Shown here in pieces: positions 25,687 to 34,398 of a stretch of 64,000 nt of DNA; positions within the stretch are counted from its first letter, which is position 1; every line of letters starts with the position of its first letter. Under the pieces are notes generated by a model. The model ran no database searches. It was not told the DNA's origin and saw only the letters and a program-made list of their open reading frames with translations. Source of the stretch: G963668185 sp965237445 (lineage in GTDB: Bacteria; Chloroflexota; Dehalococcoidia; Lucifugimonadales; G963668185); contig OZ250142.1 of assembly GCA_965237445.1 (NCBI GenBank), positions 186,001 to 250,000 on the forward strand. Reading direction: 5' to 3'. Position numbers and translations under genes: made by a program.

Positions 25687-26886
25687 TCAATTCCCTGGCA
25701 ATTCCGCGAGGCTCCGTGCGTCCGAACCAGTGATCAGTCGCCCGAACGCCAGGCTTACAGGCAAGATAAGCGCAGTCGCGGCGCTCATCGCGAGTATCGC
25801 AATGCGAAGATTGAACACGTCGGCTATCCGTCCGTAGAGCACGGGCGCAGCTATCGAGCCTCCCTCGTTGGTGGTGTAGAAGTAGCCGTACATCCGCGCC
25901 CGGCGTCTGGGCGGAATCAGCCCCGCCACCGTCGCGTACAGCACTGAAGACGTGCCGTTAAGTCCGAGTCCAAGTAGCAGGACCAGCGGAATTAAAGCCT
26001 GTACGGGCGCAAAGATCACGGCAACGAGGAGCACCGCTGTCAGGCCCTTGCTCCACCAAATCAGCCGCACCGGCTCGAAACGCTCGCCGAGCCAGCCGCA
26101 AACGAACTTCCCGGCTGCGCCCCCAACGAACAGGATGAACAGCATCAAGCTGATCCGGCCGAAGGACATGCCTTTGTCCTCCAGGACGAACGGCAGAAAC
26201 GCCAGCGAACCTCCCCTCGCCATTGAGTCCAGGAACCCAATCAGGCTCAGCGCCAGGAACCCCCTGAAGTTGCCGCCCTCGTCCGGAAGTTCAACGCCCG
26301 GCTCTGAGGTTGGGTCGGCAACCGGAATATCCACGGCTCGCCGCGTCAGTGCCAGCGCTCCGATGAACGCAGCGCCCGCAATCCCGGCTGCGCGGATCGT
26401 CCCGCGCCAGCCGAGCCCGTCGGCCAGCAGACCGCCCACAGCCGGTGCCGCCATCTTGCCCAGGTCGCCGGCGAAGTTCACGGTTCCCACGGCGGTGGAC
26501 CGTCCTTTGTCGTCGTAGGCCCGCGACACCATGCTGGAAGCCAGGGGATGCTGCGTGCCGCCGCCCAGGCCAACAACGAAGCTCACGACTAGGAGCAGAA
26601 GGAATGTGGGCATGACTGCCACGAGCAGCAACCCAAGCGCCACCCAAAGATTGCCGCCGATCAGCAGCCAGAACTCGCCGGTGAACTCCGCTGCCCAGCC
26701 CGCGGGGACCTGCAGCACCGCGCTGGAACCAGTGAAGACCGACTTCAGGATGCCCACCTCGGTGTAGGAGAGGGCTAGGTCGGGATCGTCTCGCATCAGG
26801 GGCAGCAGCGGAACGATTAGCGTGAAGAAGAAATCGCTCCACACGTGAGTGGCGGAGCCGAAGACCAGGGTGCGCCGTGGGTGCAC
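25687..26886 (-). CDS. MFS transporter
   Basis: A 399-residue membrane protein with about 12 hydrophobic segments, the major-facilitator pattern. Between helices 2 and 3 it has a Gly-rich turn, and SRAYDDKGRSTAVG fits the loop around helix 4-5. The start is a GTG. The substrate is not recognisable; it lies between aroH and riboflavin kinase, which does not identify one. Confidence 0.85.
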   Translation of the reverse strand: MHPRRTLVFGSATHVWSDFFFTLIVPLLPLMRDDPDLALSYTEVGILKSVFTGSSAVLQVPAGWAAEFTGEFWLLIGGNLWVALGLLLVAVMPTFLLLLVVSFVVGLGGGTQHPLASSMVSRAYDDKGRSTAVGTVNFAGDLGKMAAPAVGGLLADGLGWRGTIRAAGIAGAAFIGALALTRRAVDIPVADPTSEPGVELPDEGGNFRGFLALSLIGFLDSMARGGSLAFLPFVLEDKGMSFGRISLMLFILFVGGAAGKFVCGWLGERFEPVRLIWWSKGLTAVLLVAVIFAPVQALIPLVLLLGLGLNGTSSVLYATVAGLIPPRRRARMYGYFYTTNEGGSIAAPVLYGRIADVFNLRIAILAMSAATALILPVSLAFGRLITGSDARSLAELPGN

Positions 26887-26891
26887 CCCCG

Positions 26892-27263
26892 CTATGACTC
26901 CGAGCTTTGGCTTCTCAGGTTCACCGCATCCTTGGCGTAGACGTTGACCACTTCGGACGCCCGCTTATCGGAGTTGGCGATCAGGAGAACTCGGATGCAC
27001 TTTGGCAGACCGCCGGGCACTTTCATCTCGTGGGCGCAAAGCAGCGCAACGTACTCCCATCCCAACCCCTCCCGCGCGGCGAGCGCCGGGAAGTGGGCGT
27101 TCAGGTCCTCGGTCGTCGTAAAGAAGCAGGCGGCCACGTCCTCCGCGTCGATCGCGTTCGCCTCAACGATCTGCTTGAGCAGGTCTGCCGTAGCCTCGGA
27201 AATCGACTCCTTCGTGTTCTCATCCGCGGTCGTCGCTCCCCTGATTCCAACAACTCGAGACAT
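26892..27263 (-). CDS. aroH: Chorismate mutase, AroH type
   Basis: A 123-residue chorismate mutase of the trimeric AroH fold, converting chorismate to prephenate for phenylalanine/tyrosine synthesis. Motifs: VVGIRGATTADENT (substrate Arg), ACFFTTTEDLNAHFPA, and the Cys/Glu region ALLCAHEMKVPGGLPKCIRVL. Length matches the Bacillus enzyme. It is 9 bases downstream of trpA, so both branches of chorismate use share one transcript. Confidence 0.92.
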   Translation of the reverse strand: MSRVVGIRGATTADENTKESISEATADLLKQIVEANAIDAEDVAACFFTTTEDLNAHFPALAAREGLGWEYVALLCAHEMKVPGGLPKCIRVLLIANSDKRASEVVNVYAKDAVNLRSQSSES

Positions 27264-27272
27264 GTGCGGTTT

Positions 27273-28079
27273 CTACTCCGTTCGGCCCTTGAGTCGTGCC
27301 ACGAACTCCCCGGCGCGCGCCGCGGCCTCCCCTTTGGCGGCGCGGCCCACCTCGTCCATCAGTGCGCTGCCCACTGCAACGCCATCGGCGAACCCGGCGA
27401 CCGTCTCCACATGCTCGCGCCGTGATATACCGAACCCAACCAGGATTGGGAGCTCGGTGTGCTCGCGTATCCTGTTCACAAGACTTTGCACCCCTGCCGA
27501 CAGCGCGGTCCTGGCGCCGGTTACACCGGTCACCCCCACGCAGTAGATGAACCCGTCCGCATGTTCGCAGGCGTGCGCGATCCTTTCGGCCGTGCTCGTG
27601 GGCGCCAGCAGCGGTATCAGCGACAGGCCGCGGCTCCTGCAGATCGCCCGGAAGCCGTCCGACTCTTCCGCCGGCAGGTCCGGCGCTATCACGCCGTTCA
27701 CACCGGCCCGGGCGGCATCTTCCGCAAACGTCTCTAGTCCCCGCCTTAGGAAGGGATTGTAGTACCCCATTAGTATGAGCGGCGCGACCACGCCTCTCGA
27801 CCTCAGCTCGCGCGCGGCATCCAGGCACGTGTCCAGCGTAACGCCCCGTTCCAGCGCATGCTGGCTGGTCATCTGAATCGTCGGGCCCTCCGCCAGCGGG
27901 TCGCTGAACGGCACTCCGAGCTCGACCATGTCCGCGCCCATCTCGATTATGGACTGCGCGACGTCGATCGACGTCTGCACATCCGGGAACCCGACGGTGA
28001 CGAACGGCGCCACGGCGGGCTCGCCTGTCTCGCGCAAGGCGTTCAGGACAGCGCCGATCCTGTTGGTCCCGTTTTGCAT
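27273..28079 (-). CDS. trpA: Tryptophan synthase alpha chain
   Basis: A 268-residue TIM-barrel enzyme that cleaves indole-3-glycerol phosphate to indole. The catalytic Glu is in MVELGVPFSDP. The second acid, usually Asp in LADGP, is Glu here (PLAEGPTIQ). Other conserved parts: FVTVGFPD, LILMGYYNPF, GVNGVIAPDLP, LLAPTST and the phosphate site GVGSALMD. trpB is not in the window. It precedes aroH in a leftward operon. Confidence 0.92.
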   Translation of the reverse strand: MQNGTNRIGAVLNALRETGEPAVAPFVTVGFPDVQTSIDVAQSIIEMGADMVELGVPFSDPLAEGPTIQMTSQHALERGVTLDTCLDAARELRSRGVVAPLILMGYYNPFLRRGLETFAEDAARAGVNGVIAPDLPAEESDGFRAICRSRGLSLIPLLAPTSTAERIAHACEHADGFIYCVGVTGVTGARTALSAGVQSLVNRIREHTELPILVGFGISRREHVETVAGFADGVAVGSALMDEVGRAAKGEAAARAGEFVARLKGRTE

Positions 28080-28114
28080 TCGCGCGCTCGGCGCGGCGTT
28101 CCGGCTAACTTCAG

Positions 28115-28753
28115 CTAGCCTATCCAGGCAACGTCGCCGTGGAGGTCGTCTGGGTGGTCCTTCGACTGGAACACAGCGAAATCTTCCTTGGACTTCTTCA
28201 GTTCGCCGTCATCGCCGTGGCCGGGATAGATCTTGAAGTCGTCGTCCAGCACGAGCAGCCTGGACGAGACACTCTCCACCAACTGCTTGAACGACGCCGG
28301 CGAGTCCGACTTCCCTGGGCCGCCCGGGAACAGCGTATCCCCGCTGAACAGGTGATTTCCGATTATCAAGCACGTCGATCCGGGAGTGTGGCCGGGAGTG
28401 AAGATCGCCTTGAGCGAAACCGTTCCCGCCTTGATCTCGTCGCCGTCCTCCATGAAGAAGTCGGCGTCCCTGGGCAGATTGTGGTTGTCGTCGCGGCCGA
28501 TGCCCACGGGAGCGCTAAGAGCCTGCGTTACCTCATCGAACGCCTGGATGTGGTCCCTGTGCCCGTGTGTGATCAGGATGGACTTCACGTCCGTTTCCTT
28601 GGCTGCTTCCAGCATCTTGCCAGGGTCTTCGGGCGCATCGATCACGATGCTCTCGTTGGTCTGCGGACAGACCAGAATGTATGCGTTGTTGTACATCGGG
28701 CCGCATACGTACTTGTGGATGGTCAGCGAATCATCCTGGTAGTGGGGGGCCAA
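28115..28753 (-). CDS. MBL-fold metallohydrolase, glyoxalase II-like
   Basis: A 212-residue metallo-beta-lactamase-fold hydrolase. Metal ligands are visible in THGHRDHIQ, TPGHTPGST, FSGDTLFPGGPG and YPGHGDD, the complete binuclear pattern. Many such proteins hydrolyse thioesters such as S-lactoylglutathione, but the substrate is not fixed by sequence. The start is a TTG at 28753 with AAGGAG 7 bases upstream; a nearby ATG is out of frame. It is 35 bases upstream of trpA and may open the operon. Confidence 0.85.
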   Translation of the reverse strand: MAPHYQDDSLTIHKYVCGPMYNNAYILVCPQTNESIVIDAPEDPGKMLEAAKETDVKSILITHGHRDHIQAFDEVTQALSAPVGIGRDDNHNLPRDADFFMEDGDEIKAGTVSLKAIFTPGHTPGSTCLIIGNHLFSGDTLFPGGPGKSDSPASFKQLVESVSSRLLVLDDDFKIYPGHGDDGELKKSKEDFAVFQSKDHPDDLHGDVAWIG

Positions 28754-29000
28754 TTGGCATCTCCTTGCGAGTGAAAGTCTGTCGGCGGCATGCAGCGCAT
28801 CGACCGCCGGCCCAGCTTCGAATCAGGTTCGCCCGATTATAGCAGCGAGTGCCGCGCCCCTGCATTCTCGATCTCATTGCCCTGCCCTGCCCGCGAGGCT
28901 CGGTGGCCAACGGACTCAAAGCCGGCGCTGACCGTCAAGCCCATACCTCGCGTGCCGGGAGACGCCCCGGATCTTGGCCTCCGGCAGCCCCGGCGCCTGC

Positions 29001-29009
29001 TGTTACAAT
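29001..29009 (+). promoter_or_regulatory. Extended -10 promoter before the 90-residue hypothetical gene
   Basis: TG-T-TACAAT fits TGnTATAAT with one mismatch. A start near 29016 leaves a 20-base leader containing AAAGGAG before the GTG at 29037. No -35 is seen. Confidence 0.45.
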
Positions 29010-29036
29010 CGGCCTCTCTCTTCAAAGGAGCGCACT

Positions 29037-29309
29037 GTGAGTGAAATGGGCCTGACCGTTAAGCACGATTCGGGCAGCAAGCGCATCGAGGTGCAGTGCA
29101 AGCACCAGAACGGCCTTCTGTACGTTGTTCCGAGCGAGGCGAGCTGGGTGTGCACCGAAGAACTGCTGCACGCACACTCTCTCGCGGGCTTCTTCAAGCA
29201 ACTTAGCAGCTTGAACGACCCGAAGGTAAAGGAACTGATGCAGCGTTGGGGGATTTACTTCCGCGAGAGGCCGCTAGCTGAAGAGGACGCGGACGGCGGC
29301 TCGCGCTAG
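29037..29309 (+). CDS. Hypothetical protein, 90 residues
   Basis: No family recognised. The GTG start at 29037 has AAAGGAG six bases upstream, good support for a real gene. The protein is soluble, with a Cys pair (VQCKHQNG and SWVCTEELL), a predicted helix (LLHAHSLAGFFKQLSSLND) and an acidic tail. It stands alone between a leftward MBL gene and a leftward TPR gene on the other strand. Confidence 0.65.
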   Translation: MSEMGLTVKHDSGSKRIEVQCKHQNGLLYVVPSEASWVCTEELLHAHSLAGFFKQLSSLNDPKVKELMQRWGIYFRERPLAEEDADGGSR

Positions 29310-29337
29310 CTTCGCGGACCGGGCAGCCTGCCAGGCT

Positions 29338-30195
29338 CTAGTAGTGCCCGGATGGGTGCTCCTCTGGCTCCTCACCGGTGGCGTTGATGATCCGGTGCAC
29401 CACAGGGCTGAAGGCGTCGTCGTCTCCGGGTTCGGTGTCGTCGTCTGACCAGTCTTTGTACGACACCTTGTCGCGCCTCCCCACTACCTCGTAGCCGATC
29501 GGCTCGGACGGCACCTGCATTCGGCGGTCGGACGAGGTCATGCTCGGGAAGGACACCGTGCCCGCTTGTGACGGGTGCTTGTACACCTCGCGCAGTATGA
29601 TCGTGACCTCGTTGCCGTCAACGCTCGTCACCGCCGCCTCGTAGACGTTGCCCCCCTCTATGAGGCGCAGCAGGCGAGCGCCCAGCCTCGGGTCCACGAA
29701 CCCGACGTACTCGTCGTACGCGTCCGTCACCCTCAGTCCCTTGCCTGCCAGGACCAGCTTGAGCGGCTTGCCTGGAGCCAGCTTGAGCAGTGTCTGGGTA
29801 GCTCCGACGCTCGTGAGCGACGTTACGCCCGCGCGGCCGCTCTCTTCAATGAATGTCCGCTTGGCCGGAGACGGACCGCCGGAGTTGTTCGAGTCCGGAG
29901 CGGTAGCCTCATCGGAGAGCCCGGAGAGCCGGCCCAGGTTCTTATGCGCGATCGAGTTCTGAGGGGAGATCTCCAGCGCCTTGCGGAACGCCTCTCTGGC
30001 GTCGCTGACCTGCCCTAGCTCGCTCAGTGCCTTGCCAAGTCTGTTGCAAGACCCGAGGTCGTCGGGAAACTCATTGAGAATGGCGCGATTGGCGTCTACA
30101 GCCTGCGCCCATTGGCCCTCCATTGCAAGTGAGACGGCCTCGCTCACACGCTCCTTCATCCACTGCTGTCGTTCTCTTTTGGAATGCAAAATCAT
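29338..30195 (-). CDS. TPR-containing hypothetical protein
   Basis: A 285-residue protein. Residues about 10-90 contain two or three tetratricopeptide-like helices (WAQAVDANRAILNEFPDD, LGKALSELGQVSDAREAF, RKALEISPQNSIAHKNLG). A Ser/Pro-rich linker follows, then a beta-rich domain of unknown type (residues about 130-230) and an acidic tail. The ATG at 30195 is preferred; the frame extends 54 bases upstream. It ends the thrB-lysC-glycosyltransferase run. Function unknown; TPRs suggest protein-protein contact. Confidence 0.72.
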   Translation of the reverse strand: MILHSKRERQQWMKERVSEAVSLAMEGQWAQAVDANRAILNEFPDDLGSCNRLGKALSELGQVSDAREAFRKALEISPQNSIAHKNLGRLSGLSDEATAPDSNNSGGPSPAKRTFIEESGRAGVTSLTSVGATQTLLKLAPGKPLKLVLAGKGLRVTDAYDEYVGFVDPRLGARLLRLIEGGNVYEAAVTSVDGNEVTIILREVYKHPSQAGTVSFPSMTSSDRRMQVPSEPIGYEVVGRRDKVSYKDWSDDDTEPGDDDAFSPVVHRIINATGEEPEEHPSGHY

Positions 30196-30267
30196 AGATG
30201 CCCCTAGTAAAGGCGGGCGCATTCTAGCCGAGCGATATTGGGTTCGCAAGCAGTATTGAAGCCCTCG

Positions 30268-30993
30268 TCAAGACTGTTTGGGCGGACCCTTGAAACGCAG
30301 GGGAGGCAGCTTCCAGAGCGCTTCGAGGATGATCGCCCATGACATCTTGGACTTGCCCGCCTCCCGTTCCATGAACACAATCGGATGCTCCACAACCCTG
30401 GCGCCCATACGCTGGCACGCGTGGGCCACCTCGGCCTGGAACGCGAACCCGTTGCACCTCAGCCCATCCAGGTCCAGAGCGGCCAGCGTCTCACGTCGGT
30501 ACGCCTTGAAACCCGATGTCGCGTCGCGGACCCTGAGACCGGCCGCCAGCCGTATGCCGAGGTTCGCGTACGCGCTCAGCAACTGGCGTCGCCTGCTCCA
30601 GCGCTCGTCGACTCCCCCGCCCTCCACGTACCGTGACCCAACCACCACATCGGCTGACCCTAGCGCCTCGAGGAACACCGGCAAGTACTCGGGCGCGTGG
30701 GACAGGTCCGCGTCCATCTGCACCACGTATTTTGAGTCGCTTTCGAGCGCGAGCTTGAAGCCTTCCACGTACGCCGTGCCCAGCCCCAGCTTCCTGCCCC
30801 GTTGGATCACCGAGACGGTCGGGCCCAGGCTCAGCGCGGTCTTCTCTGTCCCGTCCTGCGACCCGTCGTCTACGATAAGCAACCGCAGGTCCGGCAGGTT
30901 CAGGGCAGACAATCGCTCGTACAGCTCATGCAGATTGCCCGCCTCATTGTAGGTGGGAACGACGACGGTCACCCCTCCCCGCGGCTCAGCCAT
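30268..30993 (-). CDS. GT2 glycosyltransferase, polyprenol-phosphate mannosyltransferase-like
   Basis: A 241-residue cytoplasmic GT-A glycosyltransferase resembling dolichol/polyprenol monophosphomannose synthases. Motifs: VVVPTYNEAGNLHELYERL, LLIVDDGSQDGT, VVQMDADLSHAPEYLP (DxD), VVGSRYVEGG, and RDATSGFKAYRRETL followed by GFAFQAEVAHACQR. It would transfer a sugar from a nucleotide donor to a lipid phosphate. No membrane helices are visible. It starts 5 bases after another GT2 gene. Confidence 0.87.
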   Translation of the reverse strand: MAEPRGGVTVVVPTYNEAGNLHELYERLSALNLPDLRLLIVDDGSQDGTEKTALSLGPTVSVIQRGRKLGLGTAYVEGFKLALESDSKYVVQMDADLSHAPEYLPVFLEALGSADVVVGSRYVEGGGVDERWSRRRQLLSAYANLGIRLAAGLRVRDATSGFKAYRRETLAALDLDGLRCNGFAFQAEVAHACQRMGARVVEHPIVFMEREAGKSKMSWAIILEALWKLPPLRFKGPPKQS

Positions 30994-30998
30994 GCCGG

Positions 30999-31718
30999 CT
31001 ACCCGCTACCTTCCGGGCGAGCGCCGTAAGCGCCGCGCAGACCTCGCAAGCCAACTCTGAGGACGTCCGCCGCCATGGCGAAGGTGTCGGCGCCGCTCCT
31101 GACCTTGCTGTCAGGATTGTGCCGCCAGTCAATCGGCACTTCCGCGATCTTGAGGCCCCACATGCTGGCCATATGCAGTATCTCCACGTCGAACCCGAAT
31201 CCTCGAACGCGCTGCAGCTTGAAGAGTTCGGCCGCGACATCGCCCCTGAAGCACTTGAAGCCGCACTGAGTATCGTCGAATCCACGCACGGCAACTGTAC
31301 GGACCAGCCGGTTGAACACCCTGCCCCGGAGGTGGCGCAGGCTCGGCTCGCCCTCTCTGCTGGATCCGGGAGCCTCGCGCGATCCGATCACGACGTCACA
31401 CGCATCCTCGGCCAGCCTGGTGAACCGTTCGATCTGGGCAGCGGGCATCGCCATGTCCGCATCGCACATCATCCGCAGCGAGCCGGAGGCTGCCAGCATG
31501 CCGTGGCGGACGGCCCAGCCCTTTCCCGAATGCGGGATGTTCTCCAGCCTGATTCCGGAATTCTGAGATGCGCGCTCCCTGACGACATCCGCAGTACCGT
31601 CCGAGCTTCCGTCGTCTACTACGACGATGTCCCATGTGTAACTCTGCTCGCTCAGGTGGCGGACCAGAACGTCCAGGCTCCCGCTGATCCTCGCTCCCTC
31701 GTTGTAGGCCGGGACCAC
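30999..31718 (-). CDS. GT2 glycosyltransferase, ALG5-like
   Basis: A 239-residue glycosyltransferase: VPAYNEGARISGSL, IVVVDDGSSDGTADVV, MMCDADMAMP (DxD), DVVIGSREAPGS and GFDDTQCGFKCFRGD. It resembles dolichyl-phosphate glucosyltransferases. The only available start is a GTG at 31718, which removes half of the first beta-strand (LSIVVPAY). Upstream in-frame is a TGA 27 bases away, and the ATG at 31746 is out of frame by one base. Either a non-canonical start or a single-base error is possible. Neighbours are a second GT2 and lysC. Confidence 0.82.
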   Translation of the reverse strand: MVPAYNEGARISGSLDVLVRHLSEQSYTWDIVVVDDGSSDGTADVVRERASQNSGIRLENIPHSGKGWAVRHGMLAASGSLRMMCDADMAMPAAQIERFTRLAEDACDVVIGSREAPGSSREGEPSLRHLRGRVFNRLVRTVAVRGFDDTQCGFKCFRGDVAAELFKLQRVRGFGFDVEILHMASMWGLKIAEVPIDWRHNPDSKVRSGADTFAMAADVLRVGLRGLRGAYGARPEGSG

Positions 31719-31835
31719 GATGGATAAGGTATGGCCGTTCGTTCATCTGTTGCTGCGGTGCGATTGCCCGAATGGAGATAGTGTCCTGGCTGAGGCAAGG
31801 GAACGAAGTCTAGTCCGGCGCTCGCCCAACCCCAG

Positions 31836-33068
31836 CTATTCTGGCACGTCCAGGTCGAAGGTCGTGTGAAGGACGCGGGCGGCCTTCGCCACATTGTTCT
31901 CATCCACGATGCACGTGATCCGTATCTCGGATGTCGTGATCATCTCAATGTTTATGCCGCCGTCCGCCAGGGCGCGGAACATCCGCGATGCATAGCCGGG
32001 CGCGTTCTGTATGCCCGTGCCCACTATGCTGATCTTTGCAAGACGGTCCGACGTCACAACGTCCTGGCAACCCAGTTCATCGGCCAACCCCAACACCACT
32101 TCGCGGGCCTTCCGCAAGTCCGGCCGCTCGACCGTAAACGTGAGGTCTGTGGCTCCTTCCAGGCTGGCGTTCTGCACGATGACGTCCACGCTGACTTCCG
32201 CCGCCGCCAAAGGCTCGAAAATGTTTGCCGCCAGCCCAGGCCGGTCCGGCACTCCTCTGACCGTGACTTTGCCCACGTTAATGTCCGTGGCAATCCCTCT
32301 GACCTTGTTCCTTATTTCGCCAACCTGCGCGTTCATGTCTACCTCCGCGTGAATCAGCGTGCCCGGCGCGTCCGAAAAACTGGACGCGACGAGTATCGGG
32401 ACGTTGTAAACCATGCCGATCTCGATTGACCGGGGGTTCATCTTTGCCCCATAGCTGGCCAGTTCCAACATCTCTTCGAACCCGATTTCATCCAGCTTCC
32501 AGGCCTTGGGCGTCTGTCTCGGATCGGCGGTGAAGATGCCCTCGACGTCCGTGTACACCTCGCAGCGGTCTGCTCCGATTCCCGCGGCTAGCGCCACAGC
32601 CGTGGTGTCGGATGCGCCGCGGCCGAGCGTGGTTACGTCCATGTCCTCTGTGACACCCTGGAACCCCGCCACGATCACGATCCTGCCCCGGTCGAGTTCC
32701 CGGAGTAATCTCTCCGGCGCCACGTTCGCGATCATCGCCTTGCCGAACCTGCTGTCCGTGCGTATCCCCGCCTGTGCTCCGCTCAGGCTTATCGCATCGC
32801 ACCCCCTTGCCCGCAGGGCCATGGCGAGCAGCGTGGCAGAGACTAGCTCCCCTGTGGAGAGCAACACGTCCATCTCTCTGGGGTCGGGATTGTCGGAGAT
32901 GCGATTCGCCATGCGGATTAGGTCGTCAGTGGTGTCCCCCATAGCGGAGACCACAGCCACCACCTGGTCACCTTGGTCGCGCGACGACGCGATCCGCGCG
33001 GCCACATTGTTGATGAGGTCGGCGTTGGCGAGCGAACTCCCGCCAAACTTCTGGACTAGCAATGCCAA
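31836..33068 (-). CDS. lysC: Aspartate kinase
   Basis: A 410-residue kinase phosphorylating aspartate, the first step to lysine, threonine and methionine. The kinase domain has VQKFGGSSLAN, TLGRGASDTTAVALA and EVYTDVEGIFTADPR; two ACT domains at the C-terminus (TVRGVPDRPGLAANIF, ISIVGTGIQNAPGYASRMF) predict feedback by amino acids. The TTG at 33068 is chosen because AGGAG lies nine bases upstream and it gives the usual short N-terminus; the frame continues another 167 codons into thrB. thrB is 23 bases upstream, so both form a threonine/lysine operon. Confidence 0.92.
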   Translation of the reverse strand: MALLVQKFGGSSLANADLINNVAARIASSRDQGDQVVAVVSAMGDTTDDLIRMANRISDNPDPREMDVLLSTGELVSATLLAMALRARGCDAISLSGAQAGIRTDSRFGKAMIANVAPERLLRELDRGRIVIVAGFQGVTEDMDVTTLGRGASDTTAVALAAGIGADRCEVYTDVEGIFTADPRQTPKAWKLDEIGFEEMLELASYGAKMNPRSIEIGMVYNVPILVASSFSDAPGTLIHAEVDMNAQVGEIRNKVRGIATDINVGKVTVRGVPDRPGLAANIFEPLAAAEVSVDVIVQNASLEGATDLTFTVERPDLRKAREVVLGLADELGCQDVVTSDRLAKISIVGTGIQNAPGYASRMFRALADGGINIEMITTSEIRITCIVDENNVAKAARVLHTTFDLDVPE

Positions 33069-33091
33069 TGTAGAGTGCTCCTGCAGCGGTC

Positions 33092-34000
33092 CTATGCTAG
33101 GCAGGCGCCTAGGACCGAGGGGCGCATAACCTTGACGTCGCCTTGGACACCGGACTTGGCGGCCGCCTCCGACATCTCGTACCCCACCGTCATTTCCTTC
33201 TCGGACGTAAACGCCAGCACTGTCGAACCGGAGCCTGAAAGCATTGCCCCATGTGCTCCGGCGCCCAGCGCGGCGTTGATTAAGTTCTTCATGGCTGGGA
33301 ACACAGCCTGGCGTTGGGGTTGGTGCAGCCTGTCCTGCGTGGCAACGCGGAGCAGGTCCAGGTCCGATTGCGCGAGTGCCGCTACCAACAGGGCCGTCCG
33401 CCCAACATTGTACACAGCGTCGGTTCTGGGGACCGTTGGCGCAAGTAGCGTACGCGCCTCCGAAGTAGGCATATCGAAGTCCGGAATGAACGCCACAAGT
33501 CCGAGCTTGTTCGGCAGCGGCACCTCTGTCGTCACCAGCCTGTTTCTGTCCCGTACAACGATCTGGCAACCTCCCAGGAGCGCGGCCGCCGCGTTGTCGG
33601 GATGCCCTTCGATCTCGGCGGCCAGTGCGAGCAGCTGCTCCTGTGTAAGCTCTCCTCCGCTCATCTCGTTGGCCGCAAACAGGCCGCCTACCACTGCCGT
33701 CGCGCTGCTTCCAAGGCCCTTGAACAGTGGCACCCTGTTGAAACAGCGTACTGAAACGTCCGGCGTGGATCGCCCGAGCTCGTCGAACACACGGCGGAAG
33801 CTCTTCTGGACTAGGTTGGTAGCCTCGGCCATGATCACTCGCCGTCCCTCACCCTCGACGATCAGTCCGGGCTCCCCGTACTTGAACTCGAGCGTGTTTC
33901 TCAGGTCGAGCGCCATGCCAAGGCCAAGGCAGCGCTTCAACTCGAACCCCGGTCCGAGGTTCGCCGTGGTCGCCGGTACACTCACACTCAGCACCTTCAA
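33092..34000 (-). CDS. thrB: Homoserine kinase
   Basis: A 302-residue GHMP kinase that phosphorylates homoserine for threonine synthesis. Landmarks: SVPATTANLGPGFE, the ATP loop VPLFKGLGSSATAVVGG, EGHPDNAAAALLGG and the C-terminal GAMLSGSGSTVLAF. The start is a TTG at 34000 with no clear ribosome site; a GTG two codons on is an alternative. It is the first gene of the run containing lysC. Confidence 0.92.
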   Translation of the reverse strand: MKVLSVSVPATTANLGPGFELKRCLGLGMALDLRNTLEFKYGEPGLIVEGEGRRVIMAEATNLVQKSFRRVFDELGRSTPDVSVRCFNRVPLFKGLGSSATAVVGGLFAANEMSGGELTQEQLLALAAEIEGHPDNAAAALLGGCQIVVRDRNRLVTTEVPLPNKLGLVAFIPDFDMPTSEARTLLAPTVPRTDAVYNVGRTALLVAALAQSDLDLLRVATQDRLHQPQRQAVFPAMKNLINAALGAGAHGAMLSGSGSTVLAFTSEKEMTVGYEMSEAAAKSGVQGDVKVMRPSVLGACLA

Positions 34001-34233
34001 CTCTGTTCATTGGAGACCTTTGTTTCCCACCGGTTGGGGAAGGTCGTTCATGTTACGGCCCTTACGAACAGCCTGCGTCTCATAAGATTGTACATAAGTC
34101 CGCATGCCATTTCGGGACCTTGCCGCGCAAGACTCAAAGACCTTCTCACGAATGGCCTATCACCCTCGCGCGCTGAGCGTATGGATCATCCGGCGAGAAT
34201 GTTCCCCACCATTGATGAAGGCCCACCCCGACC

Positions 34234-34259
34234 TTCCCCACGAATGTTGGTTACGCAAA
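34234..34259. repeat. Interspersed repeat unit A, copy 1
   Basis: A 26-base unit, TTCCCCACGAAT then GTTGGTTACGCAAA, recurring at 34372-34397 with one mismatch. It is part of a cluster of short intergenic repeats between thrB and mutS2. Confidence 0.7.
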
Positions 34260-34270
34260 CGTTCCCCATG

Positions 34271-34289
34271 ATGGAGACCTTTGCATAAC
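34271..34289. repeat. Interspersed repeat unit B, copy 1
   Basis: ATGGAGACCTTTGCATAAC, recurring at 34483-34501 with one mismatch; its first 11 bases also occur at 34011-34020. It lies just after repeat unit A, and the two probably form one larger composite unit. Confidence 0.7.
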
Positions 34290-34331
34290 TCCCGAATCGA
34301 CCATTGGGCAGGCATTGCGCGACCTCCGGCC

Positions 34332-34355
34332 CCTTCCCCAGTCTGCTGGGGAAGG
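34332..34355. repeat. Perfect 10-bp palindrome within the repeat cluster
   Basis: CCTTCCCCAG and CTGGGGAAGG form a 10-bp stem around TCTG. The flanking GGGGAAGGTCGGGATGGGG (34349-34367) is a near reverse complement of 34221-34240, so nested inverted repeats surround this hairpin, as in small non-autonomous elements. Confidence 0.6.
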
Positions 34356-34371
34356 TCGGGATGGGGTTCTC

Positions 34372-34397
34372 TTCCCCACGAAAGTTGGTTACGCAAA
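34372..34397. repeat. Interspersed repeat unit A, copy 2
   Basis: Second copy of the 26-base unit at 34234-34259, with one difference (AAAG for AATG). The sequence right after it appears to be transposase-derived. Confidence 0.7.
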
Positions 34398-34398
34398 G

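Noticed and set aside
33069..33569. A 167-codon N-terminal extension of the aspartate kinase frame
   Set aside because: It overlaps thrB on the same strand, has no kinase-like sequence, and a TTG with AGGAG at 33068 gives the standard start.
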